A stretch of 64,000 bases of DNA. It comes from VBDM01 sp035519135. Lineage in GTDB: Bacteria; Pseudomonadota; Gammaproteobacteria; Burkholderiales; SG8-39. The position numbers and the translations under genes are program-made. The stretch lies in the NCBI GenBank assembly GCA_035519135.1, contig DATIWX010000100.1:1-64000 (forward strand), in the 5' to 3' direction. Shown here one piece after another: positions 24,546 to 33,914 of this stretch (position 1 is its first letter; each line of letters begins with the position of its first letter). The notes beneath the pieces were generated by a model. That model had not been told where the DNA came from. It saw only the letters and a program-made list of their open reading frames with translations, and ran no database searches.

Positions 24546-25553
24546 GTGGACAGCGTCGATCTGGAAGTGGTGCGCAGCGCGTTGAAATGGGCTGAATCCG
24601 GCCACCGCGCAACCTTGGGCACCGTGGTGCATACCTGGGGCTCGGCGCCGCGTCCGGTGGGCGCCATGCTGGTGATCCGCGACGACGGCCAGGTGATGGG
24701 CTCGGTTTCCGGCGGCTGCGTCGAGGACGACCTGATCGACAAGGTCAAGAGCAAGGCGATCGCAGCGACCCGGCCCGAGGTCACCACCTACGGCGTGACC
24801 CTGGAACAGGCGACGCGCTTCGGGCTCCCCTGCGGCGGTACGCTGCAGATCGTGCTCGAGCCCGTCACGCCGGAATCCAAGCTCAAGGAGTTGCTCGGGA
24901 TCATCGAGCGGCACGAGCTTTCGGCGCGTTTCCTCGACATGGAGACGGGCAAGGTGCGCATCGAGCCGGGCAAATGGTCGGACCTGCTCGAGTTCGACGG
25001 CAAGGTGCTGAAGACGGTGCACGGCCCGCGCTGGCGCCTGCTCCTGATCGGGGCGGGGCAGGTGTCCCGCTATCTGGCGCAGATGGCGCAGGCGCTCGAC
25101 TATCACGTGACGGTGTGTGATCCGCGCGAGGAATACGCCGACGGCTGGGATTTCGGCGCGGTCCCGATCAACCGCGGTTATCCCGACGACGTGGTGGTGC
25201 AGATGAACTTCGACGCGCACAGCGCGGTGGTGGCCCTGACGCACGATCCCAAGCTCGACGACGCGGCGCTGCTGGAAGCACTGAAGTCCCCCGCGTTCTA
25301 CGTCGGCGCGCTCGGCTCGCAGAAGAACAACGACGCGCGGCGCAAGCGCCTTGCCGGCTTCGACCTCGCGCCTTCCGAGATCGCGCGCCTGCGCGGGCCG
25401 GTCGGCCTCAAGATCGGGTCGAAGACACCTCCGGAAATCGCGATCGCGATCCTCGCGGAGTTGACCGCCGTGCGGCGCGGGGTGCAGATCCCAGAAACCA
25501 TCGAGCCACCCAAGGTGAACGTCTCCGCGGGCTGCGCCGTTCCCCAGAGCTAG
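24546..25553 (+). CDS. XdhC/CoxI-family molybdenum cofactor maturation protein
   Basis: A 335-residue protein. The N-terminal XdhC_CoxI domain has 'GSAPRPVGAMLVI', 'GSVSGGCVEDD' and 'GLPCGG'. The C-terminal Rossmann-like domain has 'LLLIGAGQVSRYLAQMA', 'THDPKLDDAALLEAL' and 'YVGALGSQKNNDARR'. These proteins bind the cofactor, promote its sulfuration and hand it to the large subunit. Divergent placement from coxSLM fits that client. The start is GTG with AAGGAA upstream. Confidence 0.9.
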   Translation: MDSVDLEVVRSALKWAESGHRATLGTVVHTWGSAPRPVGAMLVIRDDGQVMGSVSGGCVEDDLIDKVKSKAIAATRPEVTTYGVTLEQATRFGLPCGGTLQIVLEPVTPESKLKELLGIIERHELSARFLDMETGKVRIEPGKWSDLLEFDGKVLKTVHGPRWRLLLIGAGQVSRYLAQMAQALDYHVTVCDPREEYADGWDFGAVPINRGYPDDVVVQMNFDAHSAVVALTHDPKLDDAALLEALKSPAFYVGALGSQKNNDARRKRLAGFDLAPSEIARLRGPVGLKIGSKTPPEIAIAILAELTAVRRGVQIPETIEPPKVNVSAGCAVPQS

Positions 25554-25582
25554 CCGTCGTTTCGCCCCTTTTCGGGGGATTC

Positions 25583-26179
25583 ATGGCCGCAAACATCCGC
25601 GGTGTTCTGCTGGCGGCGGGTTACTCGACGCGTTTCGGCTCGAACAAGCTGCTGCAGCCGCTGCCTCCGGGTTCGCCGCAAGCGGGGGTGCCGATCGCGC
25701 TGGCCGCCGCCCGCCACCTGATCGACGCCCTCCCTGAATCCATCGCCGTGGTCCGGCCCAGGGCGCAACGGCTCGGCAAGATGCTGCGCGATGCCGGCTA
25801 CAGGACCATCGTGTGCAAGGACGCGGCCGAGGGCATGGGCGTGAGCCTTGCGGCGGGCGTGCGCGCCGCGGCCGATGCCGGCGGCTGGGTGATCGCCCTC
25901 GCCGACATGCCTTTCGTCCGGCCGGACACGATCCGAGCCGTCGCCGCGGCGCTGGCCGAGGGCGCGGCCATCGCGGCTCCCGCATACCGCGGCGAGCGCG
26001 GCCATCCGGTGGGTTTCGCGCGGCGCTTCCTCGACGACCTCTGCGCGTTGCGCGGCGACGCCGGCGCGCGCGACATTCTCAAGCGGCACCCCGACTGGAT
26101 CACGCTCCACGAGGTCGACGATCCCGGGGTGCTGCGCGATATCGACCGGCCTTCCGACCTCGAGCCCGGGCAGGGCTAG
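25583..26179 (+). CDS. MocA-like molybdenum cofactor nucleotidyltransferase
   Basis: A 198-residue NTP-transferase with the nucleotide loop LLAAGYSTRFGSNKLL near the start and 'VIALADMPFVRPDT' as the metal-binding strand. MocA adds CMP to molybdopterin to make the cytosine dinucleotide form used by xanthine oxidase-family enzymes, so it suits the hydroxylase next door. A GMP-transferring (MobA) activity cannot be excluded. It lies 29 bases after the XdhC-like gene. Confidence 0.83.
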   Translation: MAANIRGVLLAAGYSTRFGSNKLLQPLPPGSPQAGVPIALAAARHLIDALPESIAVVRPRAQRLGKMLRDAGYRTIVCKDAAEGMGVSLAAGVRAAADAGGWVIALADMPFVRPDTIRAVAAALAEGAAIAAPAYRGERGHPVGFARRFLDDLCALRGDAGARDILKRHPDWITLHEVDDPGVLRDIDRPSDLEPGQG

Positions 26180-26526
26180 AGCGCACCCAGCCCGATCTGC
26201 GGGTGCGGGCGCTCGATCGAATCGGGTCCGAAGGTCTTCGCGAACCATTTGCGCGTCGCGCGCGCGATCCGCGCCGCAAGGCGCGGGCGCGGTAGCGGCT
26301 CGAAAAGGACGATATCGCTCTGCTCTTGTGCGTGGATGAGAGCGAGCCCGCCGCGGTCGAGCGTGAGCGCGTCGTTGGCCGAGAGGAAGTGATCCTCGAA
26401 GTCCCGGTCCTGGGTGATCCACAGCTCTCCGCGGATGCACTCGACCCGGGCGCCGGTGGGGTCGTAGACGCGGATGACCTCGCGGGGCGCGAGGTGAAGC
26501 TCGACGCGGTTGAAACCGATGTTCAT
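26176..26526 (-). CDS. DUF2917-domain protein
   Basis: A 116-residue protein. The core 'V.VYDPTGARVECIRGELWITQDRDFEDHFLSANDALTLDRGGLALIHA' is characteristic of DUF2917, a small beta-rich, cupin-like family common in Betaproteobacteria. The C-terminus is basic. The function is unknown. Its stop overlaps that of the convergent MocA-like gene by four bases. Confidence 0.78.
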   Translation of the reverse strand: MNIGFNRVELHLAPREVIRVYDPTGARVECIRGELWITQDRDFEDHFLSANDALTLDRGGLALIHAQEQSDIVLFEPLPRPRLAARIARATRKWFAKTFGPDSIERPHPQIGLGAL

Positions 26527-26539
26527 GTCCGTTTCCTTC

Positions 26540-26920
26540 CTAGGTGACGTACTGGGCGACGCCGTTGCCGAAAGACCAGTTCTCCTTCTTCACTTCGACG
26601 AGGTTGATGAGCACATCCTCGATGCGCACCCCCAGCTCGGCGTTGAGACGCTCGGCGAGGCGTTTGTACAGCGCCTTTTTCTTCTCCAGCGTGCGACCCT
26701 CGGAGATCGTCATCTGGATGACGATGATCCCGTCGCTGCGCGCGATGCCGAGATAGCCAGGGTCGTAGAGCAGGCTGCCCCTGTCGTGCTCGGTGAGGAC
26801 CTGGAAGCGATCACCCTGCGGCACGTCGATGGTCTCGACCATGGTCTCGTAGACGATTCGTCCGACTTTCTCGCCGAAGGCGGGCTTGCCTTTCATGAGG
26901 GAGATGCGCACTAGCGGCAC
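26540..26920 (-). CDS. Tautomerase-family protein
   Basis: A 126-residue protein that begins Met-Pro. Pro2 would be the catalytic N-terminal base of the 4-oxalocrotonate tautomerase superfamily once Met is removed. 'RIVYETMVETIDVPQGDRFQVLTEHD' and 'IVIQMTISEGRTLEKKKALYKRLAERL' match the longer tautomerase group. The substrate is unknown. It is divergent from the LysR-type gene at 27052, a usual regulator-target layout. Confidence 0.83.
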   Translation of the reverse strand: MPLVRISLMKGKPAFGEKVGRIVYETMVETIDVPQGDRFQVLTEHDRGSLLYDPGYLGIARSDGIIVIQMTISEGRTLEKKKALYKRLAERLNAELGVRIEDVLINLVEVKKENWSFGNGVAQYVT

Positions 26921-27027
26921 GACGCTCTCCGGGCTGGCTTGATCTCCATTGGGCTTCCTTCACAATGTAATGCCGTTTGCGAATGGGAGTATCCTGCGGA
27001 CTTCCAGTGTGCTCAAACGATCTTTGT

Positions 27028-27042
27028 TCATATTTAGCATGA
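27028..27042. promoter_or_regulatory. Possible LysR operator dyad (TCAT-N7-ATGA)
   Basis: A short inverted repeat in an AT-rich stretch lies just before the LysR-type gene start and within the divergent region shared with the tautomerase gene. LysR regulators often bind near their own start, but the dyad is short and the match is weak. Confidence 0.3.
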
Positions 27043-27051
27043 GAAAAATGA

Positions 27052-27984
27052 ATGCTTAGGGGCGCCCGCGACCTGCCCTCGCTGGACCTCCTGAAGGGTT
27101 TCGAAGCGGCTGCCCGCAACCTCTCTTTCACCAAGGCGGCCGCCGAGCTGTTCGTCACCCAGTCGGCGGTCAGCCGTCAGATCCAGACGCTCGAGGAGCA
27201 GCTGGGCGTGGCGCTGTTCCGCCGCACCCACCGCGAGTTGCGGCTCACCGAGGAGGGCCAGACGCTGTACAAGACCTCCGCCGAGGTGCTGCGCCTGCTG
27301 CGCGACGTTGCAGGGCGGCTGAGCGCTCGCCCGGGCATGCTCACCGTCACCACCACGGCGTCCTTCGCCGCGCTCTGGCTGGTGCCGCGCCTGAACGATT
27401 TCCGCCGGCTGCATCCGGGCATCGACATGCGGCTCGACGCGAGCAACGAAATCCAGGACCTCGAGCGCGAAGGCATAGACCTCGCCATACGCTACTGCAC
27501 CCCGAAAACGGCGGGCGCCGGCGCCACGCGGCTCTTCGGGGAGCTCGTGTTCCCGGTGTGCTCGAGGATGCTGCTCGCCGGGAAGAAGCTCGGCTCGCCC
27601 AGGGACCTTTCCGGCCAGGTGCTGCTGCACTACGACGATCCCTACCGCCGCTATCCCTGGCTCAGCTGGGAGGTCTGGTTCGAGCTGACCCAGACGCAGG
27701 GCGTGAAGCCCGCCGGCATGCTGCGCTTCTCGCACTACGATCAGCTGATGCAGGCGGCGATCGAGGGGCACGGCATCGCGCTTGGGCGCAGTCGCTTCGT
27801 CGCCCGGTGGGTGAAGCAGGGCAAGCTGGTCCTGCCGTTCGGCAAACGCTACATGTGCACGCCTTCCGATTCGCGCGCCTACTTTCTGGTGCCGTCGCCG
27901 CGCTCGGCGGGGCGCGCCGAGGTCGGCAAGTTCGCTCAATGGCTGCGGCAGCGGGCGCTGGCCGAGGACGAGGAGGCCCAATGA
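27052..27984 (+). CDS. LysR-family transcriptional regulator, GcvA-like
   Basis: A 310-residue regulator. The winged helix-turn-helix is at about residues 10-68 ('FEAAARNLSFTKAAAELFVTQSAVSRQIQTLEEQLG'), followed by a periplasmic-binding-like effector domain with the GcvA-type 'VTTTASFAALWLVPRLNDFR' and 'EGIDLAIRYC'. It is divergent from the tautomerase gene, its most likely target. Its stop overlaps the M61 peptidase start (ATGA), so the two are translationally coupled. Confidence 0.9.
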   Translation: MLRGARDLPSLDLLKGFEAAARNLSFTKAAAELFVTQSAVSRQIQTLEEQLGVALFRRTHRELRLTEEGQTLYKTSAEVLRLLRDVAGRLSARPGMLTVTTTASFAALWLVPRLNDFRRLHPGIDMRLDASNEIQDLEREGIDLAIRYCTPKTAGAGATRLFGELVFPVCSRMLLAGKKLGSPRDLSGQVLLHYDDPYRRYPWLSWEVWFELTQTQGVKPAGMLRFSHYDQLMQAAIEGHGIALGRSRFVARWVKQGKLVLPFGKRYMCTPSDSRAYFLVPSPRSAGRAEVGKFAQWLRQRALAEDEEAQ

Positions 27985-29807
27985 CCGAGCCGATCCGATA
28001 CCGCATCGTCCCCGAGCAACCCGAAGCGCATCTCTACCGCGTGAGCTGCACGGTCGCCGAGCCCGATTCCTCAGGGCAGGAATTCGCGCTCCCCGCCTGG
28101 ATCCCGGGCAGCTACATGATCCGCGAGTTCGCGCGCCACATCGTGTCGATCCGCGCAGAGAGCCGCGGCAGGCCCGTCGCGGTAGACAAGCTCGACAAGC
28201 ACAGCTGGCGGGTACGGCCGGTCGACGGTCCGGTCACCGTCGTCTGCGAGGTCTACGCCGGGGATTTGTCGGTGCGCGGAGCCTATCTCGACACGCAGCA
28301 GGCTTTTTTCAACGGGGCGAGCGTGTTCCTGCGGCCGCGTGGACACGAGAGCGCGGCGTGCGAGCTCGAGATACTGCGGCCCAGGGGCGCGCGCTACCGC
28401 GGCTGGATCGTCGCGACCGCGATGACCCGAAACGGGGCGAAGCTCCACGGCTTCGGCGCCTATCGCGCATCGGACTACGACGAGCTGATCGATCATCCGG
28501 TCGCGATGGGAGGACTCACGCTCGCGAGCTTCCGTGCCTGCGGAGTGCCGCACGATGTCGCGATCACCGGGCGCCACCGCGCGGACGTGGCGAGGCTGGC
28601 GCGCGACCTCAAGCGGCTGTGCGAGTGGCACATCCGCTTCTGGAACGAATCGCCGACTTCGCGGCTCAGCGGCGTGGCCGCGCCCATGAAGCGCTACCTG
28701 TTCCTGATCTCCGCCCTCGGCGAGGGCTACGGGGGCCTGGAGCATCGCGCCTCGACCGCGCTCCTGTGCTCGCGCGACGATCTTCCGCGGCGGGGCGAAG
28801 CGCTGGGCGAGCGCTACCGGACTTTCCTGGGCCTCGCCAGCCACGAGTACTTCCACACCTGGAACGTGAAGCGCATCAAGCCGGCCGCGTTCACGCCCTA
28901 CGATCTGGACCGCGAGAGCTACACGTCGCTGCTGTGGGCTTTCGAGGGCATGACCTCCTACTACGACGACCTCGCGCTGGTGCGCAGCGGCCTGATCGGG
29001 AGGAAGGACTATCTCGAGCTGCTCGGGCGGGCGATCACCGCCCATCTGCGCGCGCCGGGCCGCCGCAGGCAAACGCTCGCCGCGGCGAGCTTCGACGCCT
29101 GGATCAAGTACTACCGGCCGGACGAGAACTCGCCCAACGCGACGGTCAGCTACTACGGCAAGGGGAGCCTGGTCGCGCTGTGCCTGGACCTGCTGATACG
29201 CGACCGGACGCGCGGAAGGAAGTCGCTCGACGACGTCATGCGCGCGCTGTGGCGGCGACATGGCATGACCGGGGTCGGCGTCGAAGAGGACGGCATCGAA
29301 CGCCTGGCCGAAGAAGTCACGGGCCTCAAGCTGGGGAGGGTATTCGATGACTGGCTGCGTTCGACGCGCGAGCTGCCGCTGCGGGCGCTGCTCGCGAAGC
29401 ACGGAGTCGACATGGTGCTGCGCCCGGCCGAGTCGTCCTCGGACAAGGGTGGGCGAGCCGCGGGCTCGAAGACCGCGGCGGGGCTGGCGATGCTGGGCGC
29501 GGCGGCGCGCGCGAGCGGCGAAGATACCGTCCTTACGCACGTGCTCGACGGCGGTGCCGCACAGGAAGCGGGATTGGCCGCGGGAGACGCGATCGTGGCG
29601 GTGGACGGGCTGCGTCCGGGCCGTGCCGGCCTGGACTCGGTGCTGGCGAAGCGCCGTCCGGGAGAGCGCGTTGCGATCCATGCCTTCCGCCGCGACGAAT
29701 TGCTCGAGGTCGAAGCGCGTCTGAAGCCGGCTCCGGCGGACACCTGCGTGCTGTGCGAATTGCCGGGCGCGAAGGCGCGCGCGCTCGGACGCTGGCTCGA
29801 GGACTGA
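27981..29807 (+). CDS. M61-family metallopeptidase with PDZ domain
   Basis: A 608-residue protein with an N-terminal beta domain. The zinc motif HEYFH (288-292) is followed by 'TWNVKRIKP', a downstream Glu in 'WAFEGMTSYYDD', and an upstream 'GYGGLEH' typical of M61 (glycyl aminopeptidase) enzymes. A PDZ domain lies at about 505-590 ('VLDGGAAQEAGLAAGDAIVAVDG'). No signal peptide is seen, so it is probably cytoplasmic. The ATG overlaps the stop of the LysR gene. Confidence 0.9.
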   Translation: MTEPIRYRIVPEQPEAHLYRVSCTVAEPDSSGQEFALPAWIPGSYMIREFARHIVSIRAESRGRPVAVDKLDKHSWRVRPVDGPVTVVCEVYAGDLSVRGAYLDTQQAFFNGASVFLRPRGHESAACELEILRPRGARYRGWIVATAMTRNGAKLHGFGAYRASDYDELIDHPVAMGGLTLASFRACGVPHDVAITGRHRADVARLARDLKRLCEWHIRFWNESPTSRLSGVAAPMKRYLFLISALGEGYGGLEHRASTALLCSRDDLPRRGEALGERYRTFLGLASHEYFHTWNVKRIKPAAFTPYDLDRESYTSLLWAFEGMTSYYDDLALVRSGLIGRKDYLELLGRAITAHLRAPGRRRQTLAAASFDAWIKYYRPDENSPNATVSYYGKGSLVALCLDLLIRDRTRGRKSLDDVMRALWRRHGMTGVGVEEDGIERLAEEVTGLKLGRVFDDWLRSTRELPLRALLAKHGVDMVLRPAESSSDKGGRAAGSKTAAGLAMLGAAARASGEDTVLTHVLDGGAAQEAGLAAGDAIVAVDGLRPGRAGLDSVLAKRRPGERVAIHAFRRDELLEVEARLKPAPADTCVLCELPGAKARALGRWLED

Positions 29808-29841
29808 GCACCCCCGCCCCCGAGCGGGTCGTTGCGCTTCC

Positions 29842-30792
29842 CTAGACGGCGACCTGCGGCATGATCGTCTTTGCGAAACGCGAGTGCGGATCGTGCTCCT
29901 TGGGAGCGGGCACGAGGTTGATCGGGCTCGCCGCAGTGAATCGGCGCGTCGTCAACCAGTGCTCGTGCATCTGGCCCCACGGGTTGAGCCAGTAGTCGTA
30001 CACCTGTCCACCGGGTACGTGGTAGCCGACCCCGCGCAGGTGCTCGTACTTGCCCAAGCGCTTCAGATGGTTGTGGCCGATGAAGAGGTCGTCGATGTCC
30101 TGCACCTCGAACGACAGGTGCTGGAGACCCGGCGTGGGGCTGTGGTACAAATTGAGGACGTGATGGTCAACCGGCTCGCTGCCGCGATCGACGCGGTTGA
30201 ATGACCCCACGACGTTCGATCTGTCGCCCACGTAGAACTCGTCGGTGCACAACAGCCCGAACGTCTGTCGGAACCAGCCGAGCGTTTCCTTGAGACGCGG
30301 CGTGGCCAGCACGGCATGCGAGAGCCGCCTTACTCGCGATGGTCCGAATTGGAACCGTCGCGGCTCACCGACCGTCTCCAGCACTTCGGCGCTCCAACGC
30401 AAGGGGCGGTCGCCCACCGGAACGCGCGGCAGCTCGGCGATGCCGTGGACCACGTCGATCGGGAAAGCGCTGAACGGATCGCGCAGGCGAACCCGCTTGC
30501 CGCCGCCGGGCTCGTCGATATGCTCGATGCCCGATGCGCCCGGCAGCGTTGCGAGGGCCTTGAGATCCTCCTCGCTGTTCGCACGGTAGCTGATGCCGAC
30601 GAACCCGGGCGCGCCGCGCTCGGTCACGTGAATGTGGTGCGCGGGATCCGTGCCGCGCATGTAGAGCGCGGTCGCGGTCCGCGCCGACCGGAACATTCCG
30701 AACTCGGTGAGAAACTCCTCCATCGCGTCGAGGTCGGGCGCGCGCAGCCGCCCGTAGGCGATGTCGGCGATCTTGATTCCTGCCTGGTTCAT
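29842..30792 (-). CDS. VOC-family extradiol dioxygenase-like protein
   Basis: A 316-residue protein with two vicinal-oxygen-chelate modules (about 8-130 and 150-290), the layout of catechol 2,3-dioxygenase-type enzymes. Candidate iron ligands are the His in 'LSHAVLATP', the His in 'LQHLSFEVQDID' and a Glu in 'HEHW'. The substrate is unknown; other aromatic-degradation genes are lacking, apart from the tautomerase 3 kb away. The ATG at 30792 was chosen because upstream codons do not look like this family; its ribosome site is weak. Confidence 0.8.
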   Translation of the reverse strand: MNQAGIKIADIAYGRLRAPDLDAMEEFLTEFGMFRSARTATALYMRGTDPAHHIHVTERGAPGFVGISYRANSEEDLKALATLPGASGIEHIDEPGGGKRVRLRDPFSAFPIDVVHGIAELPRVPVGDRPLRWSAEVLETVGEPRRFQFGPSRVRRLSHAVLATPRLKETLGWFRQTFGLLCTDEFYVGDRSNVVGSFNRVDRGSEPVDHHVLNLYHSPTPGLQHLSFEVQDIDDLFIGHNHLKRLGKYEHLRGVGYHVPGGQVYDYWLNPWGQMHEHWLTTRRFTAASPINLVPAPKEHDPHSRFAKTIMPQVAV

Positions 30793-30932
30793 TTGGCCGG
30801 ATTGTAAGACAATTTTTCGACACGCGTGCGCCGCGTATCGTGGCGGCCGCGCGCGTGCCGATCGGCGCCGGGACTCGTAGACCCGAGCGGCTGCTATAGA
30901 ATTGCGCCTAGAGCGACAAGAAAATACTTTTG

Positions 30933-31904
30933 ATGAACGCTCCTGATCGCCCGCTTGCAATCGAATACGCCGACGTCGCCGCCGCGGCCGAGCGGCTCGC
31001 CGGCCACGCGCACCGCACGCCGGTGCTCACCTCGCACACCGTGAACGAACGCACCGGTGCCGAGGTGTTCTTCAAGTGCGAGAACCTCCAGCGCATCGGC
31101 GCCTTCAAGTTCCGCGGCGCGTTCAACGCGCTGTCGCAGCTGTCCTCCGCGGAGCGCGAGCGCGGTGTGCTGTCCTTCTCCTCGGGGAACCACGCGCAGG
31201 CGGTGGCGCTCGCGGGGAAGCTCCTCGGCATCCGCGTCACCATCGTGATGCCCTCGGACGCCCCGGCCGTCAAGATCGAGGCGACCCGCGGCTACGGCGC
31301 GGAGGTCGTGCTCAACGACAAACGCAAGGAAACGCGCGAGGAAGTCGCCGAGCGGATCGTGCGCGAGCGGGGCCTCACCATGATCCCGCCTTTCGACAAT
31401 CCGCAGGTGATCGCGGGGCAGGGCACGGCGGCGAAGGAATTGATCGAGGATGCGGGGCAGCTGGACTATCTTTTCGTTCCGGTGAGCGGAGGCGGCCTCA
31501 TTTCGGGTTGCGCGGTCGCCGCATCGCACCTCTCGCCCGGCTGCAAGGTGATCGGCGTGGAGCCCGAGGCGGGCGACGACGCCACGCGCTCGTTCAGGAC
31601 CAAGACGCTGCAGAGTTGCTACAACCCCGACACCATCGCCGACGGCGCGCGCACGCACTCTCTGGGAAAGCTCACCTTTCCCCTGATCCTGCGCTACGTG
31701 CACGACATGGTGACGGTGAGCGACCCGGAGCTCGCACGCGCCATGCTGTATCTATGGGAGCGCATGAAGATCATCGTCGAGCCCACCGGCGCGCTCGGCG
31801 CCGCGGGTCTCTTCGAGCGCGGGCTTCCGGTCGCGGGAAAGCGCGTCGGCGTGATCCTCTCGGGCGGCAACGCCGATTTCAAGCTGGTCGCGAAGTACTT
31901 CTGA
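30933..31904 (+). CDS. PLP-dependent threonine dehydratase / hydroxyaspartate ammonia-lyase family
   Basis: A 323-residue type II PLP enzyme without an ACT regulatory domain. The cofactor Lys is K59 in 'GAFKFRGA'. 'SSGNHAQAVALA' and the phosphate-binding 'SGGGLISG' follow, and the C-terminal 'SGGNAD' region is intact. The short form fits catabolic threonine dehydratase, serine racemase or threo-3-hydroxyaspartate ammonia-lyase; I cannot separate these by eye. Its end overlaps the convergent methyltransferase gene by 26 bases. Confidence 0.87.
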   Translation: MNAPDRPLAIEYADVAAAAERLAGHAHRTPVLTSHTVNERTGAEVFFKCENLQRIGAFKFRGAFNALSQLSSAERERGVLSFSSGNHAQAVALAGKLLGIRVTIVMPSDAPAVKIEATRGYGAEVVLNDKRKETREEVAERIVRERGLTMIPPFDNPQVIAGQGTAAKELIEDAGQLDYLFVPVSGGGLISGCAVAASHLSPGCKVIGVEPEAGDDATRSFRTKTLQSCYNPDTIADGARTHSLGKLTFPLILRYVHDMVTVSDPELARAMLYLWERMKIIVEPTGALGAAGLFERGLPVAGKRVGVILSGGNADFKLVAKYF

Positions 31905-32484
31905 CGTTCCAGATCTGCCAGCGCTCCTTTCCGGCGAAGATCGGAATGGAGTCGCGGACCGCGGCATCCGAGGTTTGCTCGAAATCCGCGCCGAGCAATG
32001 CCTCGAGCTCCCGCGGCTTGAGCCCGAAAGGCGGGCCGCGCTCGCCTTCCTCGAAGAAGAAGAACCCTGCGAGCCTGCCCCGGGCTCCGAGCAGCTCGAG
32101 CGCGCGCCGCACGTAGCGCGGCCGCAGCGGCCGCGGCAGCGAGCACAGGAACGCCCTCTCGTAGATCAGGTCGAACGGTGCGCCGAGATCGGACTCGAAG
32201 AAGTCGGCGAGCCGCACCCGCAGCGACAGAGCCCCCAGGATCTCCTGTGCCCGCTCCACCGCGGCGGGGGCGAAATCCACCGCGAGCACGTCGTGTCCCG
32301 CCTCGGCGAAGGCGCGCACCTCGTAACCCGAGCCGCAACCCGGGATCAGGACGCGCCGTCCGCGCGGTTCCGTCTTCAAGAACTGCGCCAGGAGCGAGGG
32401 GACGCCGCCCGCGTCCCAGGGCGTGAAGTTCTCGCGAAAGCGTTTTTCCCAGAACTCGGGTTTCGCTGCGTCCTGCTTCGGCAT
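31879..32484 (-). CDS. TPMT-family (thiopurine S-methyltransferase-like) SAM methyltransferase
   Basis: A 201-residue methyltransferase. The opening 'FWEKRFRENFTPWDAGGVPSLLAQFL' and SAM motif I 'VLIPGCGSGYEVRAFAEAGHDVLAVDFAP' are typical of TPMT-like enzymes, which methylate thiols, selenium or tellurium compounds, halides or small thiol metabolites. The start is unsure: ATG at 32484 begins the conserved part, while ATG at 32562 would add 26 residues. Neither has a strong ribosome site. Confidence 0.82.
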   Translation of the reverse strand: MPKQDAAKPEFWEKRFRENFTPWDAGGVPSLLAQFLKTEPRGRRVLIPGCGSGYEVRAFAEAGHDVLAVDFAPAAVERAQEILGALSLRVRLADFFESDLGAPFDLIYERAFLCSLPRPLRPRYVRRALELLGARGRLAGFFFFEEGERGPPFGLKPRELEALLGADFEQTSDAAVRDSIPIFAGKERWQIWNVRSTSRPA

Positions 32485-32647
32485 CGCGCTCGGTTGTCGG
32501 AGTTGCTCCGCACATTCTACGGGGGCGGTAACATCTTGTTGCAATATAGGGTTGCGGGACATGGGGCGGTTACATTTGTCTGGTGTAATCGCTGCGGACG
32601 CGCCAGACGGGAGGGGCGTTCCCTTGCTTTTTGCGAACAGAAAGAAA

Positions 32648-33901
32648 ATGGAGCTCGGGCCTCTGCTGATCGAAAAACCGGAACAAGCTCGCCGGTCGCT
32701 GCGCGGCGCCTGGGTGGTGATTCTCGTCCTGATCCTCGCCGCGGCCGGGGCGGCGGTGTACTTCTTTCAACCGGGCGAGTCCCCGCAGCGGCAAACGGCC
32801 CGGCGCTTCGATCCCTCGCGCCCCACGCCCGTCGTCGTGGCCTCCGTCAGGACCGGCGACATCAATATCTACCTCAGCGGACTGGGCACGGTCACTCCCC
32901 TCAGGACGGTGACCGTGAGGAGCCGGGTCGACGGGGAGCTCGTCCGGGTCGCTTTCACCGAAGGCCAGGTCGTGAAGGCGGGAGACGTGCTCGCCGAGAT
33001 CGACCCCAGGGCTTATCAGGCGCAACTCGCCCAGGCCGAGGGCCAGATGGCGCGCGACCAGGCGCTGCTCGCGAACGCACGCATCGACCTCGAGCGCTAC
33101 CGCGGCCTGTACGCGCAGGACTCGATCGCCAAGCAGCAGGTCGACACCCAGGAAGCGCTGGTGCGCCAGTACGAGGGCACGGTGAAATTCGACCAGGGCC
33201 AGATGGACAACGCGAAGCTCCAGCTCGTCTATTCCACCATCACGGCGCCGGTCGGCGGGCGCCTCGGCCTGCGCCTCGTCGATCCGGGAAACATCGTCCG
33301 GGCGAGCGATGCCAACGGCCTGGTCGTCATCACCCAGCTGCAGCCGATCGCCGCGTTGTTTACCATTCCGCAGGACAGCCTGCCCGAGGTGCTCAAGCGA
33401 CTGCGTGCCGGTGTGCCTCTTCCCGTGGAGGCCTACGACCGCGAGCAGAAAGCCAGGCTCGCCACCGGCAAGCTGCTCACCGTCGACAATCAGATCGACC
33501 CGACCACGGGGACGATCAAGCTGAAAGCCCAGTTCCCGAACGAGGACGGCAATCTCTTCCCCAACCAGTTCGTCAACGTGCGCCTGCAGCTCGACACGCT
33601 TCGCGGCGCGACTCTCGTTCCGGCTCCGGCGGTGCAGCGCGGTGCACAGGGGACCTTTGTCTATGTCCTCAAGGACGACCGCACCGTCGCCCTGCGCCCG
33701 GTCAAGACCGGGGCGAGCGAAGGCGGAAACGTGGTGATCGAATCAGGCCTTGCGACCGGCGAGACCGTCGTCGTCGACGGCAGCGACCGCCTGCGCGACG
33801 GCGCCAAGGCGGAGGTTCCCGACGCGGCGAGCCGCGCTGCCGCCGCGGAGGGCCGGCAGAAGAGCGGCAAGGGCGGACAGCGCCGCAAGAGCGGCGAGTG
33901 A
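32648..33901 (+). CDS. mdtA: MdtA-like periplasmic adaptor of an RND efflux pump
   Basis: A 417-residue protein with one N-terminal membrane helix (about 20-40). The lipoyl/barrel-sandwich halves are 'VRSRVDGELVRVAFTEGQVVKAGDVLAEIDPR' and 'STITAPVGGRLGLRLVDPGNIV', with an alpha-hairpin between ('LAQAEGQMARDQALLANA...'). C-terminal beta-barrel and proximal domains follow. It bridges MdtBC and the outer-membrane factor. The ATG at 32648 is preferred over earlier in-frame starts, which would put non-family sequence before the anchor. It begins a four-gene operon. Confidence 0.9.
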   Translation: MELGPLLIEKPEQARRSLRGAWVVILVLILAAAGAAVYFFQPGESPQRQTARRFDPSRPTPVVVASVRTGDINIYLSGLGTVTPLRTVTVRSRVDGELVRVAFTEGQVVKAGDVLAEIDPRAYQAQLAQAEGQMARDQALLANARIDLERYRGLYAQDSIAKQQVDTQEALVRQYEGTVKFDQGQMDNAKLQLVYSTITAPVGGRLGLRLVDPGNIVRASDANGLVVITQLQPIAALFTIPQDSLPEVLKRLRAGVPLPVEAYDREQKARLATGKLLTVDNQIDPTTGTIKLKAQFPNEDGNLFPNQFVNVRLQLDTLRGATLVPAPAVQRGAQGTFVYVLKDDRTVALRPVKTGASEGGNVVIESGLATGETVVVDGSDRLRDGAKAEVPDAASRAAAAEGRQKSGKGGQRRKSGE

Positions 33902-33914
33902 CGGCGGCAACGCG

